Shown: piece after piece, positions 8,640 through 17,651 of the stretch
Layout: the number at the start of each line of letters is the position of its first letter
How positions within the stretch are numbered: the stretch's first letter is position 1
Source of the DNA: an uncultured Prevotellaceae bacterium
GTDB taxonomy: Bacteria > Bacteroidota > Bacteroidia > Bacteroidales > Muribaculaceae
Length of the DNA stretch: 64,000 nt
Assembly (NCBI GenBank): GCA_900318345.1
Contig: ONKD01000018.1
Span: forward strand, 33,109-97,108
Reading direction: 5' to 3'
Translations under genes and position numbers: made by a program
The notes under the pieces: generated by a model
The model's input: the letters and a program-made list of their open reading frames with translations, nothing else
Database searches by the model: none
What the model was told of the DNA's origin: nothing

Positions 8640-9095
8640 ATGAAGAAAATTACTTTATTGCTAGTGTTGCTGGTATCAGCACTGATGGGTTTTGCACAGG
8701 AGGCCATCGAAGTGGCCCCCGCACAGATTACTGAAGTTGAGGGTTATAACCCTGCTGCCAAGCGGGTTTATGCGCAGTTGTCGTGTGAGGAACAGTTGTT
8801 CAGCACCAAGGTGAAGGTGTCGATTGATTTTGGCCAAAGCACATCGTGGCTCTCCTCGATGAGCGAGTCGCGCCTTGTTGACCGCAACGGCAAGGAAATC
8901 AAGTTCAACTCGATGATTGACGCGTTGAACTACCTGACGCAGTTTGGCTGGCGCTTCGCCCAGGCCTACGTTGTGCCTAAGGGCAGCGGCGGTGACGTTG
9001 GTGGCACCACCTATTGGATTCTCTACAAGGACGTGGACGACTACAGCCAGATTACCGAGGGCTTCACCACCAAGCGCCAGCAACGCGGCAACTAA
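8640..9095 (+). CDS. Small secreted protein of unknown function
   Basis: 151 residues. A clear signal peptide (MKKITLLLVLLVSALMGFAQ) predicts export; no lipobox Cys is present. The mature part has no domain I recognise; it contains an aromatic/Gly-rich segment (GSGGDVGGTTYW) and ends in a basic tail. The central text VSIDFGQSTSW...LVDRNGKEIKF looks like a small beta-rich domain. It lies divergently from the CPBP gene and convergently to cydB. GC-rich codon usage matches the core genome, so it is probably native. Function not assigned. Confidence 0.8.
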   Translation: MKKITLLLVLLVSALMGFAQEAIEVAPAQITEVEGYNPAAKRVYAQLSCEEQLFSTKVKVSIDFGQSTSWLSSMSESRLVDRNGKEIKFNSMIDALNYLTQFGWRFAQAYVVPKGSGGDVGGTTYWILYKDVDDYSQITEGFTTKRQQRGN

Positions 9096-9131
9096 TAGAC
9101 TGTTGCCTATATAATCTCATTACAGAAAATC

Positions 9132-9170
9132 AATCCGTGGCACCCATCAATTCATTGGATGCCACGGATT
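9132..9170. terminator. Bidirectional terminator-like hairpin
   Basis: AATCCGTGGCA (9132-9142) pairs perfectly with TGCCACGGATT (9160-9170) around a 17-base loop. It lies between the convergent secreted-protein gene and cydB; T-rich stretches on both sides are weak. Confidence 0.65.
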
Positions 9171-9190
9171 TATACCTAAGGCCTAAAGCC

Positions 9191-10330
9191 TCAATACTTA
9201 TGGTCGGTAGAGTTGAGTTCGTCGCTGGTGAGTTTCTTGTGGTCCATCTTGTACCAGCAGTAGGCGATATAGGCCAGGACGAAGGGCACAAGAATCGATA
9301 CGACGCTCATCACGGTGAGGGTGAACTCGCTCGACGAGCTGTTGCGCAGCGTCAACGAGCTCTGAACATCAAGCAGTGAGGGCAGATAGGCCGTATTGTT
9401 ATAGCCCATGACCCAGAACAGTGTCATTACCACGAGCACAGTGCCGATGCCAGCAGGCCAAATGCCCTGGTTGTAGTTGCCCCGCATGAGCGTCTTGCCG
9501 ATGCCGAACAGCACCATGACCACGCCTAGCAGGAAGATGGCAAACGCCCACCACAGGGCGAGGAAATTCTTGAGATACTTGAAGGCTACCCATTGGGCAT
9601 TACCACCGTCATCATAGCCCACACCAGGAGAGGTGAGGATAACGGCTACCACTGCGACAAACAGCAGCACAAACACTCCCGCATTGACGAGTAGCAGGTG
9701 GCGCTGGCTGGAGTTGACCTCCTCATCGTTGATGTTGTTGATGAAATAGAGCGATGCCAGCGTGCGTGTCAGGAAGAACACCATCACACCGAAGAGAAGG
9801 TTCTTCCAGCACAGGATGGCCTCGATGCCATGACGGGGCCCCCACTGCGAAATGGTGGCGCCCTGCACATTGAGCAGGTTGTTCTTGGTCACCGTGAACT
9901 CGGCACCGAAGAACATCGTTGCCACGGCCACGCCCAGCAGGACGGGTCCCACGATGCCATTGATGAGCAGCAGCGCGTCATAGAAGCGTGAGCCGTAGAT
10001 GTTGCCTGGCTTGGAGCGGTACTCATAGCTGATGGCCTGGATAACAAAACTGAACAGGATGAGCATCCACAGCCAGTAGGCACCGCCGAAACTCGTGCTG
10101 TAGAACAGCGGGAATGAGGCGAAGAACGCACCACCAAACGTGACCAGTGTCGTGAAGGTCAATTCCCACTTGCGGCCCATCGAGTTGATGAGCAACGCGC
10201 GTTTGTCGGGCTTGGGGTAGTGGATGAGCATCGATTGTCCTCCCTGCACCATGAGCAGGAAGACCAGCAACGCGCCCAGCACCGACATGATGAGCCACCA
10301 GTAATTCTGCAATAAATAATATGTTGTCAT
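9191..10330 (-). CDS. cydB: Cytochrome bd quinol oxidase subunit II
   Basis: Integral membrane subunit of cytochrome bd, which with CydA oxidises quinol and reduces oxygen to water. 379 residues, about eight or nine hydrophobic helices, typical CydB length. The N-terminal WWLIMSVLGALLVF helix and the YEYRSKPGN motif are characteristic. It is the last gene of the operon DUF4492-cydA-cydB: an 18-base gap separates it from cydA. In an anaerobe of this type the enzyme serves oxygen scavenging and nanaerobic respiration. A palindromic CCTAAAGCCT repeat and a hairpin follow the stop. Confidence 0.97.
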   Translation of the reverse strand: MTTYYLLQNYWWLIMSVLGALLVFLLMVQGGQSMLIHYPKPDKRALLINSMGRKWELTFTTLVTFGGAFFASFPLFYSTSFGGAYWLWMLILFSFVIQAISYEYRSKPGNIYGSRFYDALLLINGIVGPVLLGVAVATMFFGAEFTVTKNNLLNVQGATISQWGPRHGIEAILCWKNLLFGVMVFFLTRTLASLYFINNINDEEVNSSQRHLLLVNAGVFVLLFVAVVAVILTSPGVGYDDGGNAQWVAFKYLKNFLALWWAFAIFLLGVVMVLFGIGKTLMRGNYNQGIWPAGIGTVLVVMTLFWVMGYNNTAYLPSLLDVQSSLTLRNSSSSEFTLTVMSVVSILVPFVLAYIAYCWYKMDHKKLTSDELNSTDHKY

Positions 10331-10348
10331 GTCTTGGTTCCTCCTTCC

Positions 10349-11926
10349 TTAATCGTTAACGGTGTCTAAGTTGGTCTGTGATTTCTTGGAAATCTGCTTG
10401 CAGATGATGCCGATGTCGGCGATGAGCAGTGCTGTGAACACTACAGCAAAGATCCAGAAGGTGATTTGCACATAGCCCGCGCTCAGGTCACTGATGGCGA
10501 CCTTGTTGGGCATGAGGTCCTGGATGGTCCAGGGCTGGCGTCCCACCTCGGCTACAATCCATCCGCTGGCGCTACACAGGTAGGTGAGCGGGATGGTGAT
10601 GATGGCCAGGATGTGCCACCACTTGGCCCACTTGGCCTTGTTGAGAATGTTAGGCCTGTAAACGAAGAACAGTGCCAAGAGCAGGAATAACAGCAGGTAG
10701 CCGCCCACGGTCACCATGAAGTGGAATGTGTAGAACGTCAACGGCACGTTGGGAATAGCCTCCTCGGGGGTGTCGAGATAGGCATAGCCAAAGTTCTTGA
10801 AGTCGGTATTGATGGCCCGTCCCAGGCTGTCCACCATGAGCGAGTTGCCGCTGCGGTTAGCCTGGTCATACTGTGAGAGCATCTCCCGCAGGGCCCGTCC
10901 GCGCTCCATGCGCTCGGCATAAGGCATGGTGTTGACCTGATTGCCCTCCTTGTCAAATGATACGCCATTGATGATGTCCTCGATACCGGGTACAAAGGCG
11001 TGGAAATCATGGGTGGCGAGGAATGACAGGCCATAAGGGATGCTGATGTCGAACAGGAACGGATCCTGGTCGTCAAATGCTTTCTTAGACGGGTTCAGAA
11101 TGCCGAAAGCCACGATGCTCTGGTCCTGGTTGCCCTTGTAAAGACCCTCCATGGCGGCGAGCTTCATGGGCTGGTACTTGGCGACGGTCACAGCGCTTGT
11201 GTCACCCGTGATCATCGTCAGCACGATGCCGATGACACCTACCCAAGCGCCCACCTTGAGGCTGCGCCAGCAGTGGTCGATGTTGCGCTTCTTGAGCATC
11301 ATCCAGCCACACACGCCACAAACAAAGACACCGCCCAACGCCCAGGCACTCAGCACAGTGTGGAAAAACTTGCTGATGGCCATGGGGGAAAGCGCCACGG
11401 CGGCAAAGCTCGTCATCTCGTTGCGCATGGTGGCGGGGTTGAACTCGCATCCTGTAGGATACTGCATCCAAGCGTTGGCCACAAGGATCCACAGGGCCGA
11501 CAGGCTCGCGCCGATGGCGGTGAGCCATGTGGCGGCGAGGTGGAACTTGGGGCTTACTTTCTTCCAGCCAAAAAACATCACGGCGATGAACGTCGACTCC
11601 ATGAAGAAGGCTAGGATGCCCTCCACGGCTAGCGGGGCGCCGAAGATGTCGCCCACAAACCAGCTGTAGTTGGACCAGTTAGTGCCAAACTCAAACTCCA
11701 GGATGATTCCCGTGGCCACACCGATGGCGAAATTCACCCCGAAGATGGTCATCCAGAACTTGGTAGTCGCGAGCCATTTCTCGCTCTTGGTCTTGTAGTA
11801 AATCGTCTCCATAATGGCGATGATGACACCCAAGCCCAGGGTCAACGGCACGAACAGCCAATGGTAGATTGCCGTGAGCGCAAATTGCGCTCGCGACCAG
11901 TCAACAACATTGATTAATTCTTCCAT
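10349..11926 (-). CDS. cydA: Cytochrome bd quinol oxidase subunit I
   Basis: Haem-bearing catalytic subunit of cytochrome bd, 525 residues. The N-terminal helix QFALTAIYHWLFVPLTLGLG contains the haem b595 ligand His, and the GRQPW motif typical of CydA (in VAEVGRQPWTIQD) is present. The quinol-binding loop (about residues 255-375) is of ordinary length. It is in the middle of the three-gene operon, 57 bases after the DUF4492 gene; the intervening spacer is a low-complexity TTTAGGTTAAAG-type repeat. Likely role: respiration at very low oxygen and detoxification of oxygen. Confidence 0.97.
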   Translation of the reverse strand: MEELINVVDWSRAQFALTAIYHWLFVPLTLGLGVIIAIMETIYYKTKSEKWLATTKFWMTIFGVNFAIGVATGIILEFEFGTNWSNYSWFVGDIFGAPLAVEGILAFFMESTFIAVMFFGWKKVSPKFHLAATWLTAIGASLSALWILVANAWMQYPTGCEFNPATMRNEMTSFAAVALSPMAISKFFHTVLSAWALGGVFVCGVCGWMMLKKRNIDHCWRSLKVGAWVGVIGIVLTMITGDTSAVTVAKYQPMKLAAMEGLYKGNQDQSIVAFGILNPSKKAFDDQDPFLFDISIPYGLSFLATHDFHAFVPGIEDIINGVSFDKEGNQVNTMPYAERMERGRALREMLSQYDQANRSGNSLMVDSLGRAINTDFKNFGYAYLDTPEEAIPNVPLTFYTFHFMVTVGGYLLLFLLLALFFVYRPNILNKAKWAKWWHILAIITIPLTYLCSASGWIVAEVGRQPWTIQDLMPNKVAISDLSAGYVQITFWIFAVVFTALLIADIGIICKQISKKSQTNLDTVND

Positions 11927-11983
11927 AATTATAGTAGTTTTTTAGGTTAAAGTTTAAAGGTTAAAGGTTAGAGATGGGCACGG

Positions 11984-12217
11984 TCAGCGGTCGGTGAGCT
12001 GGTGACGCACATACTCGGTTTTTTCCTGCTCGGTGTCACACTTGGTGTTTAGGAAGTTAGGAAAAAACAGCAGTTTGATAATGACAAAAAAGATGAACAG
12101 TTTGATGCCGATGATGATCCAGAGGGTCTTGCCCACTGTCATGCTGCGGAATCCATCATAGTAGAGATGGAACACCCGGGACCAGAATCCCTGTTTCGGT
12201 TCAAAGTGATCGCTCAT
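11984..12217 (-). CDS. DUF4492 small membrane protein of the cytochrome bd operon
   Basis: 77 residues with one long hydrophobic segment (LWIIIGIKLFIFFVIIKLLFF, slightly over one helix) and the family motif YYDGFRSMTVGKTLW before it. DUF4492 genes typically precede cydA in Bacteroidetes, as here, so the protein is presumably an accessory subunit or assembly factor of the oxidase, analogous in position (not sequence) to CydX. It is the first gene of the operon. No clear TAnnTTTG box was found upstream; the region 12218-12329 is AT-rich and otherwise empty. Confidence 0.88.
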   Translation of the reverse strand: MSDHFEPKQGFWSRVFHLYYDGFRSMTVGKTLWIIIGIKLFIFFVIIKLLFFPNFLNTKCDTEQEKTEYVRHQLTDR

Positions 12218-12329
12218 GATTTAAAAAAATTAAGCAACTCACAAAATAAGTGAAAGAAATTCAAATTTCCAAGACAAAACCCGATTTTTTGAATAAAACA
12301 TGAGAAAATTAGCCCCTGTGGTTACGAAT

Positions 12330-12464
12330 GATAGGCTGCGTCTCGACAAAAACTAAAACAAGTTTTGTTTTTGTGCTCGACTTGCACGCCGTTGCCTAAC
12401 GGCGAAGATAGGCTGCGTCTCGACAAAAACTAAAACAAGTTTTGTTTTTGTGCTCGACTTGCAC
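12330..12464. repeat. Tandem 58-bp repeat carrying promoter sequence
   Basis: Two identical 58-base copies (12330-12387 and 12407-12464) are separated by a 19-base spacer holding a small GCCGTTGCCTAACGGC hairpin. Each copy starts GATAGGCTGCG, contains the self-complementary AAAACAAGTTTTGTTTT, and ends GCTCGACTTGCAC. Only the second copy is followed by a -7 box, placing its TTTTGTTTTTG tract in the -33 region of prmC. Confidence 0.9.
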
Positions 12465-12472
12465 TATCTTTG
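12465..12472 (+). promoter_or_regulatory. Predicted -7 box of prmC, only 4 bases before the ATG
   Basis: TATCTTTG ends at 12472 and the prmC ATG begins at 12477. With Bacteroidetes transcription starting a few bases after the -7 box, the mRNA would begin at or next to the start codon. Confidence 0.7.
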
Positions 12473-12476
12473 TACC

Positions 12477-13319
12477 ATGATACTAAAGGAAGCGATAGAA
12501 CAACTTAGGAGCGGGCTTGCTGGCGTTGTCGAGCCCCAGGAGGTGCAAGCGATGATCCGCGTCATCTGTGAGGACGTTTTCAACTACGACCCTGTTGATG
12601 TGGCATTGCGACAAGAGAATGAGCTGCCCGACTTTGCCGAGCAGCGTGTGGCTGAAATCATCGCGCGGCTGCGCCGTCACGAGCCGTTGCAGTACATCGT
12701 GGGCACGGCGCGGTTCCATGGGCACCGCTTCAAGGTGACCCCTGCCACGCTCATTCCACGCCCCGAGACCGAGCAACTCGTGGACCTCATCATCGACGAG
12801 AACCAGGGGAGCGACCTGCGGGTGCTCGACATGGGAACGGGCAGCGGCTGCATCGCCATCTCGCTGGCGAGGGCATTGAAGTTTGCCCAGGTCGATGCGC
12901 TCGACATTTCTCGCGACGCGTTGGCCGTGGCGCGTGAGAATGCCGCCACGCTAAAGGCCAAGGTGCGTTTCTTTGAGAGCGATATGCTGGCACCGCAACC
13001 GGCTGCAACCTACGATATTATCGTCTCCAATCCGCCCTACATCTGCTGGGGCGAGCGCGAGGCGATGGAGTCAAATGTCAAGGACTATGAGCCCGGCCAG
13101 GCCTTGTTTGTGCCCGACAATGACCCGTTGATGTTTTACAAGGCGATAGCCCCCTATGCCGCACAATCGCTGGAGCGCGGCGGCAGGCTGTATCTGGAGA
13201 TCAACCAGCGCTTTGGCAATGAGATGAAGCGCTTGCTGGAGGACAACGGCTTTGACGAGGTGCGCATCATCGAGGACAGCTACGGCAAGGTGCGTTTTGC
13301 CACAGCAATTAGTCGTTAA
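12477..13319 (+). CDS. prmC: Peptide chain release factor N(5)-glutamine methyltransferase
   Basis: Methylates the GGQ glutamine of release factors RF1/RF2 using S-adenosylmethionine. 280 residues, normal length. The N-terminal helical domain (about 1-80) leads into the Rossmann methyltransferase domain with DMGTGSGCIAI (SAM binding) and the catalytic NPPY motif. The ATG at 12477 (MILKEAIEQL) is supported by the complete N-terminal domain; an upstream in-frame start at 12450 lies inside the promoter repeat. The predicted transcript is nearly leaderless. It is probably co-transcribed with ribD, which begins 11 bases after the stop codon. Confidence 0.96.
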   Translation: MILKEAIEQLRSGLAGVVEPQEVQAMIRVICEDVFNYDPVDVALRQENELPDFAEQRVAEIIARLRRHEPLQYIVGTARFHGHRFKVTPATLIPRPETEQLVDLIIDENQGSDLRVLDMGTGSGCIAISLARALKFAQVDALDISRDALAVARENAATLKAKVRFFESDMLAPQPAATYDIIVSNPPYICWGEREAMESNVKDYEPGQALFVPDNDPLMFYKAIAPYAAQSLERGGRLYLEINQRFGNEMKRLLEDNGFDEVRIIEDSYGKVRFATAISR

Positions 13320-13330
13320 GCATTGAATGA

Positions 13331-14362
13331 ATGATGGTTGACGAGAAATACATGCGGCGCGCGTTGCAACTGGCGCGCCAGGGTGCAGGTCACACGTCGC
13401 CCAATCCCATGGTGGGTGCTGTGATTGTGGGACCCGATGGCACAATCATCGGTGAGGGCTGGCACCGCAAGTGCGGTGAGGGTCATGCCGAGGTCAATGC
13501 CGTGGCTAGCGTGAGCGACCCTAGTCTGTTGAAAGACAGCACCATCTATGTTACCCTTGAGCCGTGTTCACACTATGGCAAGACACCCCCGTGTGCCAAG
13601 CTGCTCATCGAGCGGGGCATCCCCCGCGTGGTGGTGGGTACGCTTGACCCCTTTGTCGAGGTGTCGGGGCGTGGTGTGGCCATGTTGCGCGAGGCGGGTG
13701 TGGAGGTTGTCGTTGGCGTGCTCGAACAGGAATGCCGCATGTTGAACCGCCGTTTCCTGACCGCCCACACGACGGGTCGCCCTTGGGTGCAACTCAAGTG
13801 GGCCCAGACCGCCGACGGGTTTATCGCCACGCTGCCCGAGGCGGGCGAGAATCCCTTGCACATGTCCACCCCCGTGACCATGAGGCTGATGCATCGCCAG
13901 CGCGCCCTGTGCGACGCCATCATCGTTGGTGCAAATACCGCCCGCATCGATGATCCGGCATTAACCACTCGCTACTGGCCTGGCAAGTCACCGCTGCGTG
14001 TAGTGCTGTCGCGCCAGTTGTCGATTCCCGGCAACTTGAGACTGCTCCATGACGGTATGCCCACCATCGTGTATAACGGCGTGAAAAACGAGACAATAGG
14101 CGTGGTGGAATATGTCAAAATGGATAGCGATGACCCCATGGCATGGCTCACCGACCTCTATCGCCGTGGCGTCACCAGTGTGATGGTCGAGGGCGGCACA
14201 CGGGTGCTGCAACAGATGATTGATGCCCGCACTTGGGATGAGGCGCGCATCGAGACGAGTCCGCGCAGGGTAGGGCAGGGTATCACTGCACCTGTCATCA
14301 AGGGCCGTATCGAGAAGCAATACCTCATCGACGGCAACCAGATCACCTATCTAAATCCATAA
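13331..14362 (+). CDS. ribD: Bifunctional riboflavin biosynthesis deaminase/reductase
   Basis: Catalyses deamination and then reduction of the pyrimidine intermediate in riboflavin synthesis. 343 residues. The N-terminal deaminase domain shows the zinc site HAEVNAV and PCSHYGKTPPCAKLL; the C-terminal RibD reductase domain begins at about residue 150 with WVQLKWAQTADG. Both halves look complete. Start: two adjacent ATGs (13331 and 13334); either is possible. It follows prmC closely and no FMN riboswitch is apparent upstream. Confidence 0.96.
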   Translation: MMVDEKYMRRALQLARQGAGHTSPNPMVGAVIVGPDGTIIGEGWHRKCGEGHAEVNAVASVSDPSLLKDSTIYVTLEPCSHYGKTPPCAKLLIERGIPRVVVGTLDPFVEVSGRGVAMLREAGVEVVVGVLEQECRMLNRRFLTAHTTGRPWVQLKWAQTADGFIATLPEAGENPLHMSTPVTMRLMHRQRALCDAIIVGANTARIDDPALTTRYWPGKSPLRVVLSRQLSIPGNLRLLHDGMPTIVYNGVKNETIGVVEYVKMDSDDPMAWLTDLYRRGVTSVMVEGGTRVLQQMIDARTWDEARIETSPRRVGQGITAPVIKGRIEKQYLIDGNQITYLNP

Positions 14363-14666
14363 ACTAGTACTCTGATTGATAGTGGTTTAACATTTACTTT
14401 GTGACCTAATAATCTATCGGTTCACAAAGTCGTGGTCCACAAACTTGCGAACTATTGTTTTCGGTGGTGATGGCGTGGTCTTAGTTTAGGGCTGCGAATC
14501 ACTCTCATTTTGAGCCGTCTTGCCATTGGATTCTGCCGTTTGTAGTCGCTATTTGAGAATAAAAAGGATTGGCGCCTTAGCGTGAGGTCAAACGACGGAA
14601 TAGTTATCCAAACGGCTATGTGTCGTTAAAAAGCTATAAAAATGGGCTAGTTACCGAATTTTTTAC
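14363..14666. other. Intergenic stretch without recognised gene
   Basis: About 300 bases between ribD and the DUF6242 gene. A GATTGATAGTGG-type segment and a T/A-rich tail are visible but no ORF, tRNA or convincing hairpin. The promoter of the downstream operon follows at 14667. Confidence 0.6.
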
Positions 14667-14674
14667 TACTTTTG
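14667..14674 (+). promoter_or_regulatory. Predicted -7 box for the envelope cluster
   Basis: TACTTTTG followed by C, 33 bases before the DUF6242 lipoprotein ATG. This may drive the whole DUF6242-DUF6089-uppS-bamA unit, whose genes are 7, 7 and -4 bases apart. Confidence 0.7.
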
Positions 14675-14706
14675 CCGTTTGTTAAAAAAGAACTAAATAG
14701 ACTATA

Positions 14707-16206
14707 ATGACAAATAGACATCCGCTATATATCCTGCTGGCACTGGCAATGGTTACCATGTCGCTGCCCGCATTGTTGTCATGCAACAAGGACAAGGACG
14801 AAGATGACAGCACTTATAGCTACAGCACGAGCCAGCAGACGACGTTGGTGACGGGCTTTGCGTTGCAGGCTGACGCCGAGGTGCTTGCCAGCCTGGACTC
14901 GGTGCATTTTACTGTTGACTATGATAACGGCTTGATCTATAACGCCGACTCGCTGCCCAAGGGCACTGATATCACTGAGCTGAAGGTGACGGTTCAATTC
15001 TTGAACGGCGTGCAATCGGCGGTATTCTCGATTACCGGAGCGACCGTGCAGCCCGACACGACCATTACTTACACGTCATCGATGTCTAAGACCCTGGACT
15101 TCACGGGCAAGACCGTGTTGACGGTGACCTCGTCAGATGGCTCCCAGGTGAAGGACTATGACGTGAAGGTGCTGGTTCACAAGGAGAACCCCGACACGCT
15201 CGTTTGGCCCAAGTCGTGGCGTCGTGACCTGCCTGGCTACCGCCACAGCGCCATCGGCCACAAGGCGGTGAAGCAGGGCGACCTGTACCGCATCATGAAT
15301 TTTAACGGCTCAGAGAGCTACCTGTTGACTGCCACCTCGCCCAATCAGGGTGAATGGGACAAGCAGCGGGTTTACCTGCCGTTCACGCCCCAGATTCAGT
15401 CGCTGGCTGCTACCAATGACATGCTCTACATGCTTGATGCCGATGGAGTGCTCTTCAGCTCGCCCGACGGCGTGGAGTGGGCCTCGTGTGGGGTGACCTG
15501 GTACAGCGTGCTGGGTACCTATGAGGACCGTGTGCTGGGTATTGTGAAGGGTGCTGACGCTTATTATCACGACGAGTTTCCCCACAGTGATGGCTTCACA
15601 GCAGATGTCGTTGAGGACGGTTTCCCCGTGAGCAACTCGTCGGGCATGATTGTGACCGATAACCAGTGGACCGTCTCACAGCAGGCCATGATTGTGGGTG
15701 GCCTCGATAGCGAGGGCAAGTTGCTGGCCGATGTATGGGGCTATGATGGTCGCCATTGGGGTAAGATCAATAATAGCCACACCAACTCGCTGCCAGCGCT
15801 GGCCGATGCCACCTTGTTCTCTTATTATACCTACAAGGCCCTGAGCGGTGTGCGCCGCTATGGCCGACAGGAGACATGGTATGTGATGGGCGGTAAGTTG
15901 GCCGACGGCACCTTGAACAACAAGATCTACCTGTCCAATACCCAGGGCATTACCTGGACTGAAGGCGACTCTACCATCGCCCAGTCGAGTATCATGCCCA
16001 AGTTCTATGGCGCCCAGGCGTTTGTCAACTTCGAGATGCTGTCAGCGAGCGGTGCAGCCGGTGCGCCTCGCCGTGTGTCGACCCCTGTCACCACGTGGGA
16101 ATGCCCGTTCATCTACCTGTTTGGCGGTTATGACGATCAGGGCGCGCTCTTGCCCTATGTGTGGCGTGGTGTGTACACCCGCATGACCCATTATCCGGTC
16201 TATTAA
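14707..16206 (+). CDS. DUF6242 family lipoprotein
   Basis: 499 residues with a lipoprotein signal peptide; the lipobox Cys is residue 26 (PALLSC), followed by acidic residues (NKDKDEDD). A short N-terminal beta domain (about 50-165) is followed by a larger region of kelch/beta-propeller-like repeats with motifs such as YLFGGYDDQG near the C-terminus. DUF6242 proteins of Bacteroidales precede DUF6089-uppS-bamA-like envelope genes, as here, hinting at an outer-membrane biogenesis or surface role; no activity is known. First gene of the predicted operon. Confidence 0.85.
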   Translation: MTNRHPLYILLALAMVTMSLPALLSCNKDKDEDDSTYSYSTSQQTTLVTGFALQADAEVLASLDSVHFTVDYDNGLIYNADSLPKGTDITELKVTVQFLNGVQSAVFSITGATVQPDTTITYTSSMSKTLDFTGKTVLTVTSSDGSQVKDYDVKVLVHKENPDTLVWPKSWRRDLPGYRHSAIGHKAVKQGDLYRIMNFNGSESYLLTATSPNQGEWDKQRVYLPFTPQIQSLAATNDMLYMLDADGVLFSSPDGVEWASCGVTWYSVLGTYEDRVLGIVKGADAYYHDEFPHSDGFTADVVEDGFPVSNSSGMIVTDNQWTVSQQAMIVGGLDSEGKLLADVWGYDGRHWGKINNSHTNSLPALADATLFSYYTYKALSGVRRYGRQETWYVMGGKLADGTLNNKIYLSNTQGITWTEGDSTIAQSSIMPKFYGAQAFVNFEMLSASGAAGAPRRVSTPVTTWECPFIYLFGGYDDQGALLPYVWRGVYTRMTHYPVY

Positions 16207-16213
16207 ATCGAGT

Positions 16214-16882
16214 ATGAAGAAATCACTGTTCATAGCACTGCTCCTGTTGCTGGCTGCGCTGCCCCTGGCGGCCCAGCAGTACAAGTATGAGGTGGGTCCC
16301 ACGCTGGGCGTTACCGGCTATCTGGGCGACGTGAACAACAGCAACCTGTTCAAGCATCCCGGCGTGACTGGTGGCGGATTGTTCCGTTATGCCCACAACA
16401 GCCGTTGGGCATTCAAGGCCACCTTGAATTATGCCAGCATCAGCGGTGACAGCAAGGACATTGAGTTGAAGTTCCCCGAAGAGGAACAATTTCACTTCTC
16501 ATCGAGTCTCATCGATGTGGGATTCACTGCCGAGTTCAATTTCTTGAACTATGGCCGTGGCCCGACGTATAAGAAGTACAAGCCCATCACCCCCTATATG
16601 GTGGCAGGTGTGGGCTTTGTGTTCGCCTTTAACGATGTGGGCAACCAGGCTTCGTTCACGGTTCCCATCGGCATAGGCGTGAAATACAAGTTTAAGGAAC
16701 GTCTCGACTTGGGCTTTGAGTTCACGATGCGCAAGGAGTTCAGCGACCGTATTGACGGCTTGAGCGACCTGTTTGGCATCAAGCACTCGTTTGCCAAGAA
16801 CACCGACTGGTACTCGTTTGCCATGTTCTCGGTGTCCTACTCGTTTGGCAAGCGATGCATCAAGTGTAATTATATTGAATAA
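16214..16882 (+). CDS. DUF6089 outer-membrane beta-barrel protein
   Basis: 222 residues with a signal peptide ([21 protein letters not shown]) and alternating beta strands rich in Tyr/Phe/Gly, consistent with a small porin-like outer-membrane barrel. The final motif [17 protein letters not shown] is slightly extended past the usual aromatic terminal strand. DUF6089 genes sit upstream of uppS and bamA in many Bacteroidetes; function unknown, presumably envelope-related. The stop lies 7 bases before the uppS ATG, so the genes are almost certainly co-transcribed. Confidence 0.88.
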   Translation: MKKSLFIALLLLLAALPLAAQQYKYEVGPTLGVTGYLGDVNNSNLFKHPGVTGGGLFRYAHNSRWAFKATLNYASISGDSKDIELKFPEEEQFHFSSSLIDVGFTAEFNFLNYGRGPTYKKYKPITPYMVAGVGFVFAFNDVGNQASFTVPIGIGVKYKFKERLDLGFEFTMRKEFSDRIDGLSDLFGIKHSFAKNTDWYSFAMFSVSYSFGKRCIKCNYIE

Positions 16883-16889
16883 AACGGCT

Positions 16890-17651
16890 ATGTCATCACT
16901 CAGCGACAAAATACAGCAACTGGACCCGACGCGCATCCCCCGTCACGTGGCCATCATCATGGACGGCAACGGTCGTTGGGCCAAGCAGCACGGCCATGAG
17001 CGCAGCTTTGGCCATGAGAACGGAGTTGCCACTGTTAGGCAGGCTACCGAGATTGCCAGCGAGGTGGGCGTGAAGTTCCTCACGCTCTACACGTTCTCGA
17101 CCGAGAACTGGAACCGCCCGCAGGACGAGGTGGATGCCCTGATGAACCTCATCGTGGTGAGCATCGAGCAACAGACACCCGACCTGATCAAGAACAACGT
17201 GCGCCTGACCACCATCGGCAACATGGAGCGCATGCCCGAGTTTGCCGCGAGCCGCCTGCGCAAGTGCATGGAGGACACGGGTCACTGCACGGGACTGGTG
17301 CTGTGCCTGGCATTAAGCTACTCGTCGCGCTGGGAAATTGTTGAGGCGTGCCGACAGATGGCCAGGGAGGCTGCTGACGGCCAGCTCAATCCTGATAGCA
17401 TCGACGACTCGGTGCTGGCCGCTCACCTGGCTACCGCATCGATGCCCGATCCCGACCTGCTCATCCGCACTGGTGGTGACCTGCGTGTGAGCAATTATCT
17501 GTTATGGCAGATTGCCTACAGCGAGCTTTACTTCACTCCAAAATACTGGCCCGATTTCACTAAGGAAGACTTTGTGGATGCCATAGCCGATTTCCAGGCC
17601 CGCGAGCGCCGCTATGGTAAAACGAGCGAACAGGTTAATGACGAAAAATGA
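16890..17651 (+). CDS. uppS: Isoprenyl transferase (undecaprenyl diphosphate synthase)
   Basis: Condenses isopentenyl diphosphate units into the undecaprenyl carrier for peptidoglycan and O-polysaccharide synthesis. 253 residues. Catalytic Asp lies in [13 protein letters not shown], followed by the substrate helix and the C-terminal [23 protein letters not shown] region (given here as its recognisable core RTGGDLR...SNYLLWQ). Start chosen at [10 protein letters not shown] (ATG 16890); the longer frame begins inside DUF6089. It overlaps bamA by four bases (ATGA), indicating translational coupling. Confidence 0.96.
   Translation: MSSLSDKIQQLDPTRIPRHVAIIMDGNGRWAKQHGHERSFGHENGVATVRQATEIASEVGVKFLTLYTFSTENWNRPQDEVDALMNLIVVSIEQQTPDLIKNNVRLTTIGNMERMPEFAASRLRKCMEDTGHCTGLVLCLALSYSSRWEIVEACRQMAREAADGQLNPDSIDDSVLAAHLATASMPDPDLLIRTGGDLRVSNYLLWQIAYSELYFTPKYWPDFTKEDFVDAIADFQARERRYGKTSEQVNDEK

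Noticed and set aside
12240-12329. Promoter for the cyd operon
   Set aside because: Only TATTTTGTG-like sequence was found, one base off the TAnnTTTG pattern; not strong enough to annotate.
13320-13330. FMN riboswitch upstream of ribD
   Set aside because: Only 11 bases separate prmC from ribD, and none of the riboswitch structure is present.
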